In this document: in pieces, positions 33,603 to 45,691 of the stretch
How the letters are laid out: every line of letters starts with the position of its first letter
Numbering within the stretch: the first letter of the stretch is position 1
Assembly (NCBI RefSeq): GCF_014762745.1
Contig: NZ_JABURJ010000112.1
Coordinates: 1-64,000, forward strand
Length of the DNA: 64,000 bases
Reading direction: 5' to 3'
Source of the DNA: Kangiella sp.
GTDB lineage: Bacteria > Pseudomonadota > Gammaproteobacteria > Enterobacterales > Kangiellaceae
Position numbers and translations under genes: made by a program
Notes under the pieces: generated by a model
Told to the model about the DNA's origin: nothing
What the model saw: the letters and a program-made list of their open reading frames with translations, nothing else
Database searches by the model: none

Positions 33603-36116
33603 TTATGATTTAAATGCCCACTTGCGTGTAGCTTTTAACGCCACCGGTAATAAGACCAGTGTTACCACTGCTGACGCAGCCATAATGGTTGCCAGGAAGA
33701 AACCTACTGTTATGTAGGGCACTAATGGCGCGAACAGTAATGGTGTAAAACCAATTGCAATCACAATCGCATTACGACTGATTGCTGATGCCGGTTCTTC
33801 AAACATTTTGACCATGGTTTGTTTAAAGCCTCCTGTCTGCTTGAAGATCTCTCGAGAGCGCTCCAAGAAATGGATTGCAAAGTCAATCGACAAACCGAGC
33901 GTCAAGGACGATAAGACTGCAATCGGCATGTCATAGTCTTTGCCCACCCAGCCAATCAGTCCGTAAATAAACAGAATGGTGATACTTAATGGCAACATAG
34001 CCAGCAATCCAAACAGAATGCTGCGGAATAAAATGATCATCATCAATAGCACTACCACAAAGGCGCTCATCAAACTGTCCAACATGCCTTTGACCATTTC
34101 ATCCTGCCAGACCATGTTAAGATAACTCTTACCGGCCCATTGTGCCTTAACACCATCCGGTAATGGATTTTCCGCAAAGTACTGTTCAACAAACTCCACC
34201 ACCTTCGTCATATCCTGGTTATCACCACTGGTTAACTGTAGCCAGACCGCTGTTGAGTCATACTCCTTAGTCACCATATGCCACAGATCCTGCGGTCTAT
34301 GCGATGACTGATATTGCAACAACGCCTGTGCTACACCATTCTGACTATCTGGAATAACAAAATCTTTTGGCTGACCGGTTTTTAATTCACGGGTCACCGT
34401 TTTAACCACATCAGCTAACGAATTACTTTTACCGACATAACCACTGTCCGCCAACGCCTGTTGTAATTCCTCTATTTCATGCAGAATTTCTGGCTGCTGG
34501 AAATAGGCAACTTTGATCCGCGCTTTATCAGTCTGCATGATCAAGTTTTCCAAAATCTCAGCCTGCTCATCGGTTGCATCAAACAACTTATCTTCCAACA
34601 GGATAATGACCTGATTCAGTTGTGTTGCCAGTGCATTTTCGTTTTGCATGACGCCCTCGATTTCGCTACGTAATGTATCGTCTTCGATCACACTGACCGC
34701 ACTCATCCACTCGTCTTTAGCCACTGCATCATCTGCTTCTAAAATCAGGTAAGCATCGTAGGTTCCGGCAAAGTGCTCATTGAGCACCTTATCCGCCACC
34801 CGAATTTCATGATCCGCCTTAAACCAGCGCACAGGGTTATCATTAATCTGAATCTGCGTAATACCCCAGACACTTAACGCCACCACCGCAACGAAGAATA
34901 CTGTCACCAGCTTGCTGGCTGCCAGGCTGCCTTTGCCAATCTTGTGCAGCACTTTCTGCAATGCATCTTCTTTTTTCGCTTCTGTCTGCAATGACGCCAG
35001 CGCTTTTGGCTTTAATGCAACAAGATAGGCTGGAATAAAGATGATGGTTAGCAGGAATGCCAACAAAATACCAAAACCAACATAGGCACCGAAAATCTGT
35101 ACCGGTGGAATTGGCGTTAGTAATAACGAGAAGAAACCCACCGCCGAAGTCACACTGGTGTACAACATGGGTGTGAATAGATGACCAATGACTTCTTTAA
35201 TCACCTCTTTGCGATCACGCCCCGGCTTATAGCTATCGGCAAATTCTGACATGATGTGGATGGAATCCACCACCGCAATTGGCATCAGGAAGATCGGAAT
35301 CATCGAGCTCATGATGTGTACGGTAAAGCCCATGCCAATCAGCAACCCCATGGTGATAATCACCGTCGCCATGGCGATAATCATAGGCGCCGCAATAAAT
35401 TTATAGTTACGAAAGAATACCCACATCAGGATGAAAATGACTAAAGCTGCCAGCGGTGCTGAAATTCCCATCTGCACAAACATCTGATAACCAAAAGTAT
35501 CTTCGGCTACCGGTAAACCGGTAATGTGGTATTCATCCTCTGAATCCAATTGGCTAATTAAGCCTCTGATTTCCTCTGAAATACGATAGCTTTCATCTTT
35601 ATCCAGAATAGGCACATATATCGCCGTTGCCTTATCATCGCCCGAGGCCAGGGTATCCTGTAATAATGGTAGGCGTTCCACCTGCTGATTAATCCAGTCA
35701 GCCCGCTGCTGAGTCTCTGGAGCCTCTTTCATCAACCATTCAAAGCGAATGGTGCCCGGGCCTTCCTGACTGATATTGTCCACGGTTGATAGGGCCATCA
35801 TATCCGGCGCTACCACTCCTTCAATCTCTGCAATACCATCGGTCAGCTGTTTAATAGCCTGTAGTGACTGTGGGTTAAAAATCCCCTGCTCGCCATGGTT
35901 GACTGCACCAACCACAATGATGTCATACAGGTCAAAGCGATCTTTAACGTCATTGTGATAGACACGCGACGCCTGATCTTCAGCCAGCATATTCTCCGGA
36001 TCCGTATCCACCACGATGTTCGGGATCATGGCTCCGGTAATTGCTGTCAGTAGCAATGTCATGATGAAAACCCACTTGGGCTTCGTCATCGAGAATTTAA
36101 GCAGAGACTGTTTCAT
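33603..36116 (-). CDS. RND superfamily permease (MMPL/COG1033)
   Basis: An 837-residue inner-membrane transporter with twelve helices arranged as two repeats of one helix, a large periplasmic loop and five helices. The first loop begins PNIVVDTDPENML. Helix-rich parts include FFRNYKFIAAPMIIAMATVIITMG and ILFGLLAMLPLSITILFIYGL, with acidic residues in VDSIHIMSEFAD and SIDFAIHFLERS. HpnN/MmpL-type members export lipids, hopanoids or lipoprotein-like cargo by proton motive force. It starts the operon with LolA-like, barrel and DUF2892 genes. The ATG at 36116 has GGAAGG ahead; 36128 is an alternative. It is divergent from a persulfide-dioxygenase gene. Confidence 0.9.
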   Translation of the reverse strand: MKQSLLKFSMTKPKWVFIMTLLLTAITGAMIPNIVVDTDPENMLAEDQASRVYHNDVKDRFDLYDIIVVGAVNHGEQGIFNPQSLQAIKQLTDGIAEIEGVVAPDMMALSTVDNISQEGPGTIRFEWLMKEAPETQQRADWINQQVERLPLLQDTLASGDDKATAIYVPILDKDESYRISEEIRGLISQLDSEDEYHITGLPVAEDTFGYQMFVQMGISAPLAALVIFILMWVFFRNYKFIAAPMIIAMATVIITMGLLIGMGFTVHIMSSMIPIFLMPIAVVDSIHIMSEFADSYKPGRDRKEVIKEVIGHLFTPMLYTSVTSAVGFFSLLLTPIPPVQIFGAYVGFGILLAFLLTIIFIPAYLVALKPKALASLQTEAKKEDALQKVLHKIGKGSLAASKLVTVFFVAVVALSVWGITQIQINDNPVRWFKADHEIRVADKVLNEHFAGTYDAYLILEADDAVAKDEWMSAVSVIEDDTLRSEIEGVMQNENALATQLNQVIILLEDKLFDATDEQAEILENLIMQTDKARIKVAYFQQPEILHEIEELQQALADSGYVGKSNSLADVVKTVTRELKTGQPKDFVIPDSQNGVAQALLQYQSSHRPQDLWHMVTKEYDSTAVWLQLTSGDNQDMTKVVEFVEQYFAENPLPDGVKAQWAGKSYLNMVWQDEMVKGMLDSLMSAFVVVLLMMIILFRSILFGLLAMLPLSITILFIYGLIGWVGKDYDMPIAVLSSLTLGLSIDFAIHFLERSREIFKQTGGFKQTMVKMFEEPASAISRNAIVIAIGFTPLLFAPLVPYITVGFFLATIMAASAVVTLVLLPVALKATRKWAFKS

Positions 36117-36128
36117 AGGACCTTCCAT

Positions 36129-36240
36129 TAAGCTCTTTATTAGGCATTCATTAGAGATAGCTAATATATTGTAGATTAGTGTTTGCTAATATTCAAGCAA
36201 TAAACTATCCTAACTAGCAAATTTATTGATTCAATATAGC
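36129..36240. promoter_or_regulatory. Divergent intergenic region with candidate operator
   Basis: AT-rich spacer between the RND operon and the MBL-fold enzyme. TTAG-N6-CTAA at 36176-36189, inside AATAT...AATATT, is a symmetric element of the size expected for an ArsR-type repressor site. No second copy has been aligned, so this is only a candidate BigR-like operator. Confidence 0.35.
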
Positions 36241-37104
36241 ATGTCTATCGAAATTAAATCCTTCTATCACGATGATACTGGCACCTGGAGTTATATCCTT
36301 ATTGATCCTGATCAAAAAATAGCCACTATTATTGACCCGGTCATGGACTACGACCTCAGCTCAGGCAAAGTTAGCTATCAGTCCGCCAACCAACTTATTG
36401 ATTACATTAAACAAAACTCCCTCAGCTTACAATGGATACTCGAAACTCATGCCCACGCAGATCACATTTCTGCGGCCCAACATATAAAACAGCAGCTTGG
36501 CGGCAAAATTGTTATCGGCGAAGGTATAAAAGAGGTGCAAAGCCATTTCAGCGAGTTTTTCAATATTGATATGCCAATTGATGGCAGCCAGTTTGACCGC
36601 CTGATGGCCAAGGGTGAAAAGCTTCCTTTCGGCTTTTACGAATTTACCGCTTACCCAACCCCCGGCCACACCAACGACAGCATGAGTTACCTGATTGAAG
36701 GCAATCTGTTTATTGGCGATACCTTCTTCCACCCCGACACAGGCACCGCGCGCTGTGACTTCCCCGGCGGTGATGCCGAAAAACTGTTCGACAGCCTGCA
36801 ATTCCTCGTTTCCTTCCCGGATGACTATAAATTGTGGTTGTGTCATGACTATCCCGATGGCCGTGAACCGGAAACAGGCATCACTGTGGTCGATATGAAG
36901 CAAAATGTCCATTTGCAGCAGGCGCATAACAATAAAGACGAATTTGTCGCAATCCGCACCAAGCGAGACTCGACTCTGGATGTCCCCCGTTTGATTTATC
37001 CGTCGGTTCAATTAAATATTCGCGCTGCTGAGTTACCGCAGGATGAGACCAACGGACGTAAGTATCTGAAAATGCCCTTGTTTGTACAAAAAGACAACAA
37101 CTGA
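36241..37104 (+). CDS. ETHE1/Blh-like persulfide dioxygenase (MBL fold)
   Basis: A 287-residue metallo-beta-lactamase-fold enzyme. The metal motif is THAHADHISAA, followed by PGHTNDSM, GDTFFHPDTGTARCDFPGGDA and CHDYPDG. The TGTARCDFPGGDA stretch is characteristic of persulfide dioxygenases (ETHE1, Blh, SdoA), which oxidise glutathione persulfide to sulfite with a single iron. It is therefore a cytosolic detoxifying enzyme of sulfide metabolism. Start at the ATG 36241, with no strong ribosome site visible. It completes the sulfur block with the BigR-like regulator and rhodanese. Confidence 0.9.
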   Translation: MSIEIKSFYHDDTGTWSYILIDPDQKIATIIDPVMDYDLSSGKVSYQSANQLIDYIKQNSLSLQWILETHAHADHISAAQHIKQQLGGKIVIGEGIKEVQSHFSEFFNIDMPIDGSQFDRLMAKGEKLPFGFYEFTAYPTPGHTNDSMSYLIEGNLFIGDTFFHPDTGTARCDFPGGDAEKLFDSLQFLVSFPDDYKLWLCHDYPDGREPETGITVVDMKQNVHLQQAHNNKDEFVAIRTKRDSTLDVPRLIYPSVQLNIRAAELPQDETNGRKYLKMPLFVQKDNN

Positions 37105-37201
37105 TATTGAGTGTCCAGCCCATTTCTTGATTTTCCATTGTCTTTGCTGGCGGCAAATTGCTAAACTTGCCGCCAGTTTTGATTAATCCTCTTGCAGCCT
37201 T

Positions 37202-39226
37202 TTGTCACTACCACAACTCAACGAAAAACAACGTGAAGCACTCTTAGCCACTCAAGGTCCGCTCCTGGTATTGGCCGGTGCTGGCAGTGGTAAAACAAGT
37301 GTGATTACGCGCAAGATGGTCTATCTAATCAAAGAAAAAGCAATACCCGCCCGCAATATTATTGCCGTAACCTTTACCAACAAAGCTGCTCGCGAAATGA
37401 AACAGCGAGTCAGTAAACTGGCCGGTGCAAACGCTACTCAGGGCCTGACGGTTTCGACCTTCCATAACTTTGGCCTTAACTTTATTCGTCGCGAATATAA
37501 AAAGCTCGGCATGAAGTCCAACTTTACTATTTTCGATGATCAGGACAGTCTGGCGCTGATTAAAGATCTGGGGTTCAAGGTAGCTGAAAGCGACAAGCAA
37601 TTGCTGTTTCGTCTGCAACAACAAATTTCGGCCTGGAAAAATGATCTGATTCTTCCTGAGCATGCAATCAATCATGCCAAAGATCAGGAGCAGCTTATTT
37701 TCTCCAAGGTCTACGAAAAATATGCACGCAGCATGAAAGCTTACAATGCGGTTGATTTCGATGACCTGATCCTGATTCCAACTTTATTGTTGCGCGATGA
37801 TCCGGAAGTTCGTGAAAAATGGCAAAACAAAATTCGCTATTTGCTGGTCGATGAATATCAGGATACCAATACCAGCCAGTATGAATTAATCAAACATCTG
37901 GTCGGTCAGTTTGGCAATTTTACAGTGGTCGGTGATGATGATCAGTCTATCTATTCATGGCGCGGTGCTCGGCCTGAAAATCTTGATCAATTAGCCAGAG
38001 ATTATCCTAATTTACAAGTTATTAAGCTCGAACAGAATTACCGTTCTTACGGCCGCATTCTTAAAGCAGCCAACGTTCTGATCGAAAATAATCCCCATGC
38101 CTTTGAAAAGAAGTTGTGGTCAGACAAACCTTATGGGGATCCACTGAAAGTCGTCACCTGTCCCAATGAAGATGCTGAAGCGGAAAAAGTAGTCACTGAG
38201 ATTATCAGCCGCAAGGTGCGCACAAAAAATGGTCGCTATTCAGACTTTGCCATTTTGTATCGTGGCAATCATCAGGCAAAAATTTTTGAACGTACTTTAA
38301 TTGCCAATAATGTTCCCTATAAAATTTCCGGAAGCACATCCTTCTTCTCTCGCGCAGAGATTAAAGACATTATGGCTTACCTGCGTTTGCTGACTAATCC
38401 AGATGACGATAATGCCTTTTTGCGCATTGCCAATACACCCCGTCGCGGTATTGGCCCAACAACATTGGAACAGTTGGGCTCCTACGCCAATATGCGACAT
38501 ATCAGTTTGTTTGCCGCCACCCAGGAAATCGGTCTGGAGCAGCACTTGCAAGGTAAGGGCCTGGAAAATGTCCGTCGTTTCTCTGATTTAATTTCTCGCG
38601 CTGCGGATAATGCCGAGCGAGGTGATAGCGTGGGCGTTATTCATGATCTGGTAGCACGTATCGGTTATCACTCCTGGCTACACGAAACCTCCAGCACACC
38701 TAAGGCAGCTGAATACCGTTGGAATAATATTCAAGAATTACTAGGTTGGGTAGAGAAAGGTATTGATGACAATGAGCAGGATCCAAATCCTTTCGCCGCA
38801 GCCGTAGCTAATCTGATGTTACGCGATATGCTGGATCGCAATGAAAAAGAAGAAGAGGAATCCAACGAAGTACAGCTGATGACTTTACACGCAGCCAAGG
38901 GTCTTGAATTCCCGCATGTTTATCTGGTAGGTATGGAAGAAGAGTTTCTCCCTCACAAGTCCAGCATTGAAAACGATGATATCGAAGAAGAAAGACGCCT
39001 CGCTTATGTTGGCATTACCCGAGCACAGAAAACTCTGACTTTTACCCTTTGCAAAAAACGTTCAAAGTATGGTGAAGTAATGGCCTGCGAACCCAGTCGT
39101 TTTCTTGAGGAGCTCCCTCAGGATGACCTCGACTGGGATGCAAAGCGCAAGCCGCTAACCGAAGAAGAACAGGAGCAGCTCGCTACTGATAACATTTCGA
39201 TGTTGAAATCACTTTTTGCTGATTAA
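37202..39226 (+). CDS. rep: ATP-dependent DNA helicase Rep
   Basis: A 674-residue UvrD/Rep-type superfamily 1A helicase that moves 3' to 5' and clears proteins ahead of forks. Walker A is AGAGSGKTSVITRKM, motif II is LLVDEYQDTN, motif III is GDDDQSIYSWRGA, and motifs V/VI are MTLHAAKGLEFPHVYLVGMEE and RRLAYVGITRA. Length matches Rep rather than UvrD or PcrA. The start is a TTG at 37202, giving the expected SLPQLNEKQREAL beginning. I see no better ATG. Confidence 0.94.
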   Translation: MSLPQLNEKQREALLATQGPLLVLAGAGSGKTSVITRKMVYLIKEKAIPARNIIAVTFTNKAAREMKQRVSKLAGANATQGLTVSTFHNFGLNFIRREYKKLGMKSNFTIFDDQDSLALIKDLGFKVAESDKQLLFRLQQQISAWKNDLILPEHAINHAKDQEQLIFSKVYEKYARSMKAYNAVDFDDLILIPTLLLRDDPEVREKWQNKIRYLLVDEYQDTNTSQYELIKHLVGQFGNFTVVGDDDQSIYSWRGARPENLDQLARDYPNLQVIKLEQNYRSYGRILKAANVLIENNPHAFEKKLWSDKPYGDPLKVVTCPNEDAEAEKVVTEIISRKVRTKNGRYSDFAILYRGNHQAKIFERTLIANNVPYKISGSTSFFSRAEIKDIMAYLRLLTNPDDDNAFLRIANTPRRGIGPTTLEQLGSYANMRHISLFAATQEIGLEQHLQGKGLENVRRFSDLISRAADNAERGDSVGVIHDLVARIGYHSWLHETSSTPKAAEYRWNNIQELLGWVEKGIDDNEQDPNPFAAAVANLMLRDMLDRNEKEEEESNEVQLMTLHAAKGLEFPHVYLVGMEEEFLPHKSSIENDDIEEERRLAYVGITRAQKTLTFTLCKKRSKYGEVMACEPSRFLEELPQDDLDWDAKRKPLTEEEQEQLATDNISMLKSLFAD

Positions 39227-39232
39227 AAAGTT

Positions 39233-39625
39233 CTACTCTGGTTTGCCTTCCTTAAACTGTGCGAAGCAAACCCAATTATCATAAGGGTCAGTACAAATAG
39301 TTTCGGTTGCACCGTAAAAAGTTTCCCGCTCTTCAATGAGAATTTTCTCCCCTACCAAGTTTCTTTGAATCAGCTTAAGATCATCAACCTCAACAAATAA
39401 AAAGGTTTTTGATTCGGGCAGTTTTTGATTGATATCTTCTTCAATACTAGCCGTAGTTTGATACATGATTTCAGTTTTTCCATTGCTCAAAATGACAAAA
39501 CCAATGTCATCACCCTGCGGCACAGTTGTCACTGCTTCAAAACCCAGCTTTTCCCAAAACTTGATTCCTTTTTCCACGTTTTTGACCACAATCACATTTG
39601 TTATCTTCTGACAGTTCGATTGCAT
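39233..39625 (-). CDS. VOC (bleomycin-resistance-like) protein
   Basis: A 130-residue vicinal-oxygen-chelate protein. KITNVIVVKNVEKGIKFWEKLGFE opens the first half, FLFVEVDDLKLIQRNL the second, and TICTDPYDNWVCFAQF ends the fold. It lacks the usual His at several metal positions, so it may be a binding protein rather than an enzyme. Start at the ATG 39625 with AGGGAG seven bases upstream. It is convergent with rep, with a gap of only six bases. Confidence 0.8.
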   Translation of the reverse strand: MQSNCQKITNVIVVKNVEKGIKFWEKLGFEAVTTVPQGDDIGFVILSNGKTEIMYQTTASIEEDINQKLPESKTFLFVEVDDLKLIQRNLVGEKILIEERETFYGATETICTDPYDNWVCFAQFKEGKPE

Positions 39626-39757
39626 CACATTTCTCCCTCCACTATTCACCTTTGATTCACTCGTTTCAGTATAAACTACAATTAAACTTTTACATTCTTT
39701 TAGTTGCTAACTTTTCTTTTATTCGCCAAGATGAAAGAAAAGCACAGGAGGTGCCTT

Positions 39758-39901
39758 ATGACACTATTCGAATGGATCATAGTGATATTAGTATCACTAC
39801 TTATATTCCTTTTCGGCCTCGCCGGAATAACCGGTAGCATATTCTTTGATAGCCAACGCAATCAAAGCTCGTCCGATCAAAAACTCAAAAATAAACCCTA
39901 G
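39758..39901 (+). CDS. Small single-pass membrane protein, 47 aa
   Basis: A short gene with a near-perfect ribosome site, AGGAGGTG ending four bases before ATG. The product starts MTLFEWIIVILVSLLIFLFG, a transmembrane helix with an amphipathic start. It ends in a polar Ser/Gln/Lys tail of about 17 residues, presumably cytosolic or periplasmic. No homologue is recognised. The strong ribosome site, rather than the sequence itself, is why I call it real. An upstream in-frame ATG at 39704 is less likely. Confidence 0.6.
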   Translation: MTLFEWIIVILVSLLIFLFGLAGITGSIFFDSQRNQSSSDQKLKNKP

Positions 39902-39920
39902 TATGTTTTTATTCTGTGTC

Positions 39921-40009
39921 GTAGGCTGGTGATGAGCAAAGCGAATCCCAGCACCTAAACGATTAATACAAAACCTTGCTGGGATTCGCTTCGCTCATCG
40001 CCAGCCTAC
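39921..40009. repeat. 89-bp long-hairpin repeat (MITE/REP-like)
   Basis: 33-base arms at 39921-39953 and 39977-40009, matching at 31 positions, around a 23-base loop. The outer ends are GTAGGCTGG and CCAGCCTAC; inside is GCGAATCCCAGCA. The CTGGGATTCGC element is of a type often repeated in proteobacterial genomes. No other copy is present in this window. Confidence 0.8.
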
Positions 40010-40056
40010 CAGGTCTTTTTGTTACTAACCCGATACTACTTTTTTACTTTCCCAAT

Positions 40057-40084
40057 AAAAAAAGGCTCCTGATGGAGCCTTTTT
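40057..40084 (-). terminator. Rho-independent terminator of fadBA
   Basis: On the minus strand AAAAAGGCTCC, loop ATCA, GGAGCC followed by a T-run, about 20 bases past the fadA stop. The stem with A and T tracts on both sides may work in both directions. Confidence 0.85.
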
Positions 40085-40102
40085 CTGTTTTAAAGTTAAA
40101 GC

Positions 40103-43443
<3,341 letters not shown>

Positions 43444-43551
43444 TCTTAATCTCCATTGCTGGCTGCCAATTGTCTAGCAAGAAATGCTATGGCGGTAATT
43501 GTTCTGGCGGCAGAGTCTGTTAGTTGAATCAGCGCCAAAATAAAGAAAACC

Positions 43552-43580
43552 AGTGTACTGCCGCAGTTCGGCAGACACAA
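43552..43580 (-). promoter_or_regulatory. Candidate fadBA promoter
   Basis: On the minus strand TTGTGT (43575-43580) and TACACT (43552-43557) are 17 bases apart, about 110 bases upstream of the fadB start. The FadR-type operator sits just upstream of the -35 box. Confidence 0.6.
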
Positions 43581-43587
43581 TTGAAAC

Positions 43588-43604
43588 TTCTGGTCTGACC
43601 AATC
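43588..43604. promoter_or_regulatory. FadR-type operator
   Basis: TTCTGGTCTGACCAATC contains the palindromic core TGGTC-T-GACCA, which matches the known FadR consensus (CTGGTC-N-GACC). It lies between divergent fadB and pepQ. It would allow acyl-CoA-relieved repression of fadBA. Confidence 0.75.
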
Positions 43605-43708
43605 ATAACGAAGTTTGCCAGTAAACGAAAGCCCCTGACTGCCCTTCTGATCGGGCGTGATTTCTGGAATAATGGTGCCACTATTGATTAACCACAATCG
43701 GATATTTT

Positions 43709-45028
43709 ATGCACGATTCTTCGTTGGCCCCTTTATTCAAGCATCATATTGACGTTGTTACACAACGCTATCAAAAAGCTATGGCTAACCACGACTTCGA
43801 TCACCTGGTGATCCCGGCCGGCTCACAGCATGGCATCTTCCTCGATGACATGTCTTATCCGTTTAAATCGAACTTCCACTTTAACGGCTTTGTACCGCTG
43901 GATGATTTGCACGATAGCGTTCTTATCATTTCTGCTGACGGTACACGCAAGCTGTGTTATTACCAGCCAGTGGACTTTTGGCACTATGTAGCTGGCGATC
44001 CGGAAGGTTTCTGGGTTGAGCATTTTGATATCGTCATGACCCGCACCAAAGATGAAGTGCTGTCTCATATTCCGACCAGCGGTAATGTTGCCTATATAGG
44101 TGAAATGGCGTTTCCATTCGATGAAGACGGTTTTGCCGCAGTCAATCCAGGTTACTTCATGAATGAGATCAACTGGCACCGTGCCATCAAGTCTGATTAT
44201 GAGGTTGAGTGTGTTTCACGTGCCAACAAACGTGCAGCACTGGGCCACATGGCTGCTCGCGATATGTTCTTTAAGAAAGGTTCGGAGCTGGAGATTCATC
44301 TGGCCTACCAACTGGCAACTGGCCATACCGAGCACCAGCTTCCTTATGGCAGCATTGTGGCGCTGAATGAACACGCAGCTATTCTGCACTATACCTTATA
44401 TAACAATACAGCACCCGATCAGCACAAAACCTTCCTGATAGATGCCGGTGCTCGTTATAATAATTATGCAGCGGATATTACTCGTACTTATGCTTTTGAG
44501 CAGAATGAGTTTGCTGAGTTGATTGGTGATATGGATGCATTGGAACAGCGCATCTGCGGCAAAGTTACGACCGGTCAGTCTTATGTGGATCTGCACATTG
44601 AAACGCACCATGAAATTGCCAAGCTACTCAATAAATACAAATTCTGCGATATGTCACCAGAATCTATGGTTGAAGCGGGCGTAACCTCGACCTTCTTCCC
44701 ACATGGGCTGGGTCACCATATCGGTCTACAGGTACATGATGTCGGTGGACACCAGGCCAATATTGCCGGCGATCCGGCTCCGCCACCGAAAGCACATCCA
44801 TTCCTACGTAATACTCGCGACATCGAAGTCGGCAATATCCTGACTATTGAGCCAGGTCTTTATTTCATCGACTCTCTGCTCGGTGATCTCAAACAGACCG
44901 AACATGCTAAAAGCATAAACTGGGATAAGATTGAACAGTTTAAGCCTTTCGGTGGTATTCGTATTGAGGATGAAGTACTGGTTACTGCTACCGGCCCACG
45001 TAACTTGACTCGTGAGCATCTGGATTAA
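43709..45028 (+). CDS. pepQ: Xaa-Pro dipeptidase PepQ
   Basis: A 439-residue M24-family metallopeptidase that cleaves dipeptides with C-terminal proline. The metal ligands are visible as DAGARYNNYAADITRTY (two Asp), HGLGHHIGLQVHDVGG (His), TIEPGLYF (Glu) and GGIRIEDEVLV (Glu). Length and the N-terminal creatinase-like domain agree with PepQ. pepQ next to yigZ and divergent to fadBA is the conserved enteric-type order. It overlaps no neighbour; yigZ follows within 10 bases. Confidence 0.95.
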   Translation: MHDSSLAPLFKHHIDVVTQRYQKAMANHDFDHLVIPAGSQHGIFLDDMSYPFKSNFHFNGFVPLDDLHDSVLIISADGTRKLCYYQPVDFWHYVAGDPEGFWVEHFDIVMTRTKDEVLSHIPTSGNVAYIGEMAFPFDEDGFAAVNPGYFMNEINWHRAIKSDYEVECVSRANKRAALGHMAARDMFFKKGSELEIHLAYQLATGHTEHQLPYGSIVALNEHAAILHYTLYNNTAPDQHKTFLIDAGARYNNYAADITRTYAFEQNEFAELIGDMDALEQRICGKVTTGQSYVDLHIETHHEIAKLLNKYKFCDMSPESMVEAGVTSTFFPHGLGHHIGLQVHDVGGHQANIAGDPAPPPKAHPFLRNTRDIEVGNILTIEPGLYFIDSLLGDLKQTEHAKSINWDKIEQFKPFGGIRIEDEVLVTATGPRNLTREHLD

Positions 45029-45037
45029 TTTCTTTTG

Positions 45038-45691
45038 ATGTCAGACTCAACAAAGCAGGAACTTGCTGGTTATCGGGTGCCTCGACATAGCGTTGAGCAC
45101 CCGTTTTCATTTGAAGAGGTGATTAAAGGCAGTCGTTTCATTGCCCGAATTGCCTATACGCCGTCGGTCGAGGATGCCAAAGCCTTTGTTCAGCACTTTA
45201 ATCAGACAGAACCTGATGCGACCCATCATTGCTGGGCCTATATTGTTGGCAACCCATCAAGCACAACTTTAATTGCCTGTTCCGATGATGGCGAACCGAG
45301 CGGCACCGCCGGTATGCCGATGCTTAATGTGTTGCAGCACAGCGATGTTGGCGATATTACCGCTGTAGTGACTCGCTATTACGGCGGCACTAAATTGGGA
45401 ACCGGCGGTCTAGCTCGCGCCTATGGCGGTTCAGTTAAGCAGGCCATGGAGCAACTTACACTTGGTTCGCGGATCTACACCCAAAAAATTGATCTAACCT
45501 GTGCTTATGATCTTCAAAAACAGGTAGAATACCTGCTTAAAGAAGCGCAGGCAGATATTATTGATACCCAATTTTCTGATCAGGTAACCATTCGCGCGGA
45601 AGTTCCTATTAATTATTTAAGTGAACTTGATTCTGCGCTAGAGGCTTACCTCAACCGAAATCAAATAAAGGTGGATAAAATTCAATGTTAG
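45038..45691 (+). CDS. yigZ: YigZ/IMPACT family protein
   Basis: A 217-residue protein of the UPF0029/Impact family. The N-terminal domain has SFEEVIKGSRFIARI, HCWAYIVG, SDDGEPSGTAGMP and VVTRYYGGTKLGTGGL, all classic for YigZ. The C-terminal DUF1949 ferredoxin-like domain follows (residues about 140-217). The function in bacteria is not settled; eukaryotic IMPACT affects translation control. The ATG at 45038 is preferred over a TTG just before it. The start is close to the pepQ stop, so they are probably cotranscribed. Confidence 0.93.
   Translation: MSDSTKQELAGYRVPRHSVEHPFSFEEVIKGSRFIARIAYTPSVEDAKAFVQHFNQTEPDATHHCWAYIVGNPSSTTLIACSDDGEPSGTAGMPMLNVLQHSDVGDITAVVTRYYGGTKLGTGGLARAYGGSVKQAMEQLTLGSRIYTQKIDLTCAYDLQKQVEYLLKEAQADIIDTQFSDQVTIRAEVPINYLSELDSALEAYLNRNQIKVDKIQC

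Noticed and set aside
36241-37104. A second beta-lactamase
   Set aside because: The MBL fold is present, but the TGTARCDFPGGDA motif points to persulfide dioxygenase, not antibiotic hydrolysis.
43446-43697. 83-codon minus-strand ORF between fadB and pepQ
   Set aside because: It covers the FadR-type operator and promoter, has no recognised domain and no ribosome site.
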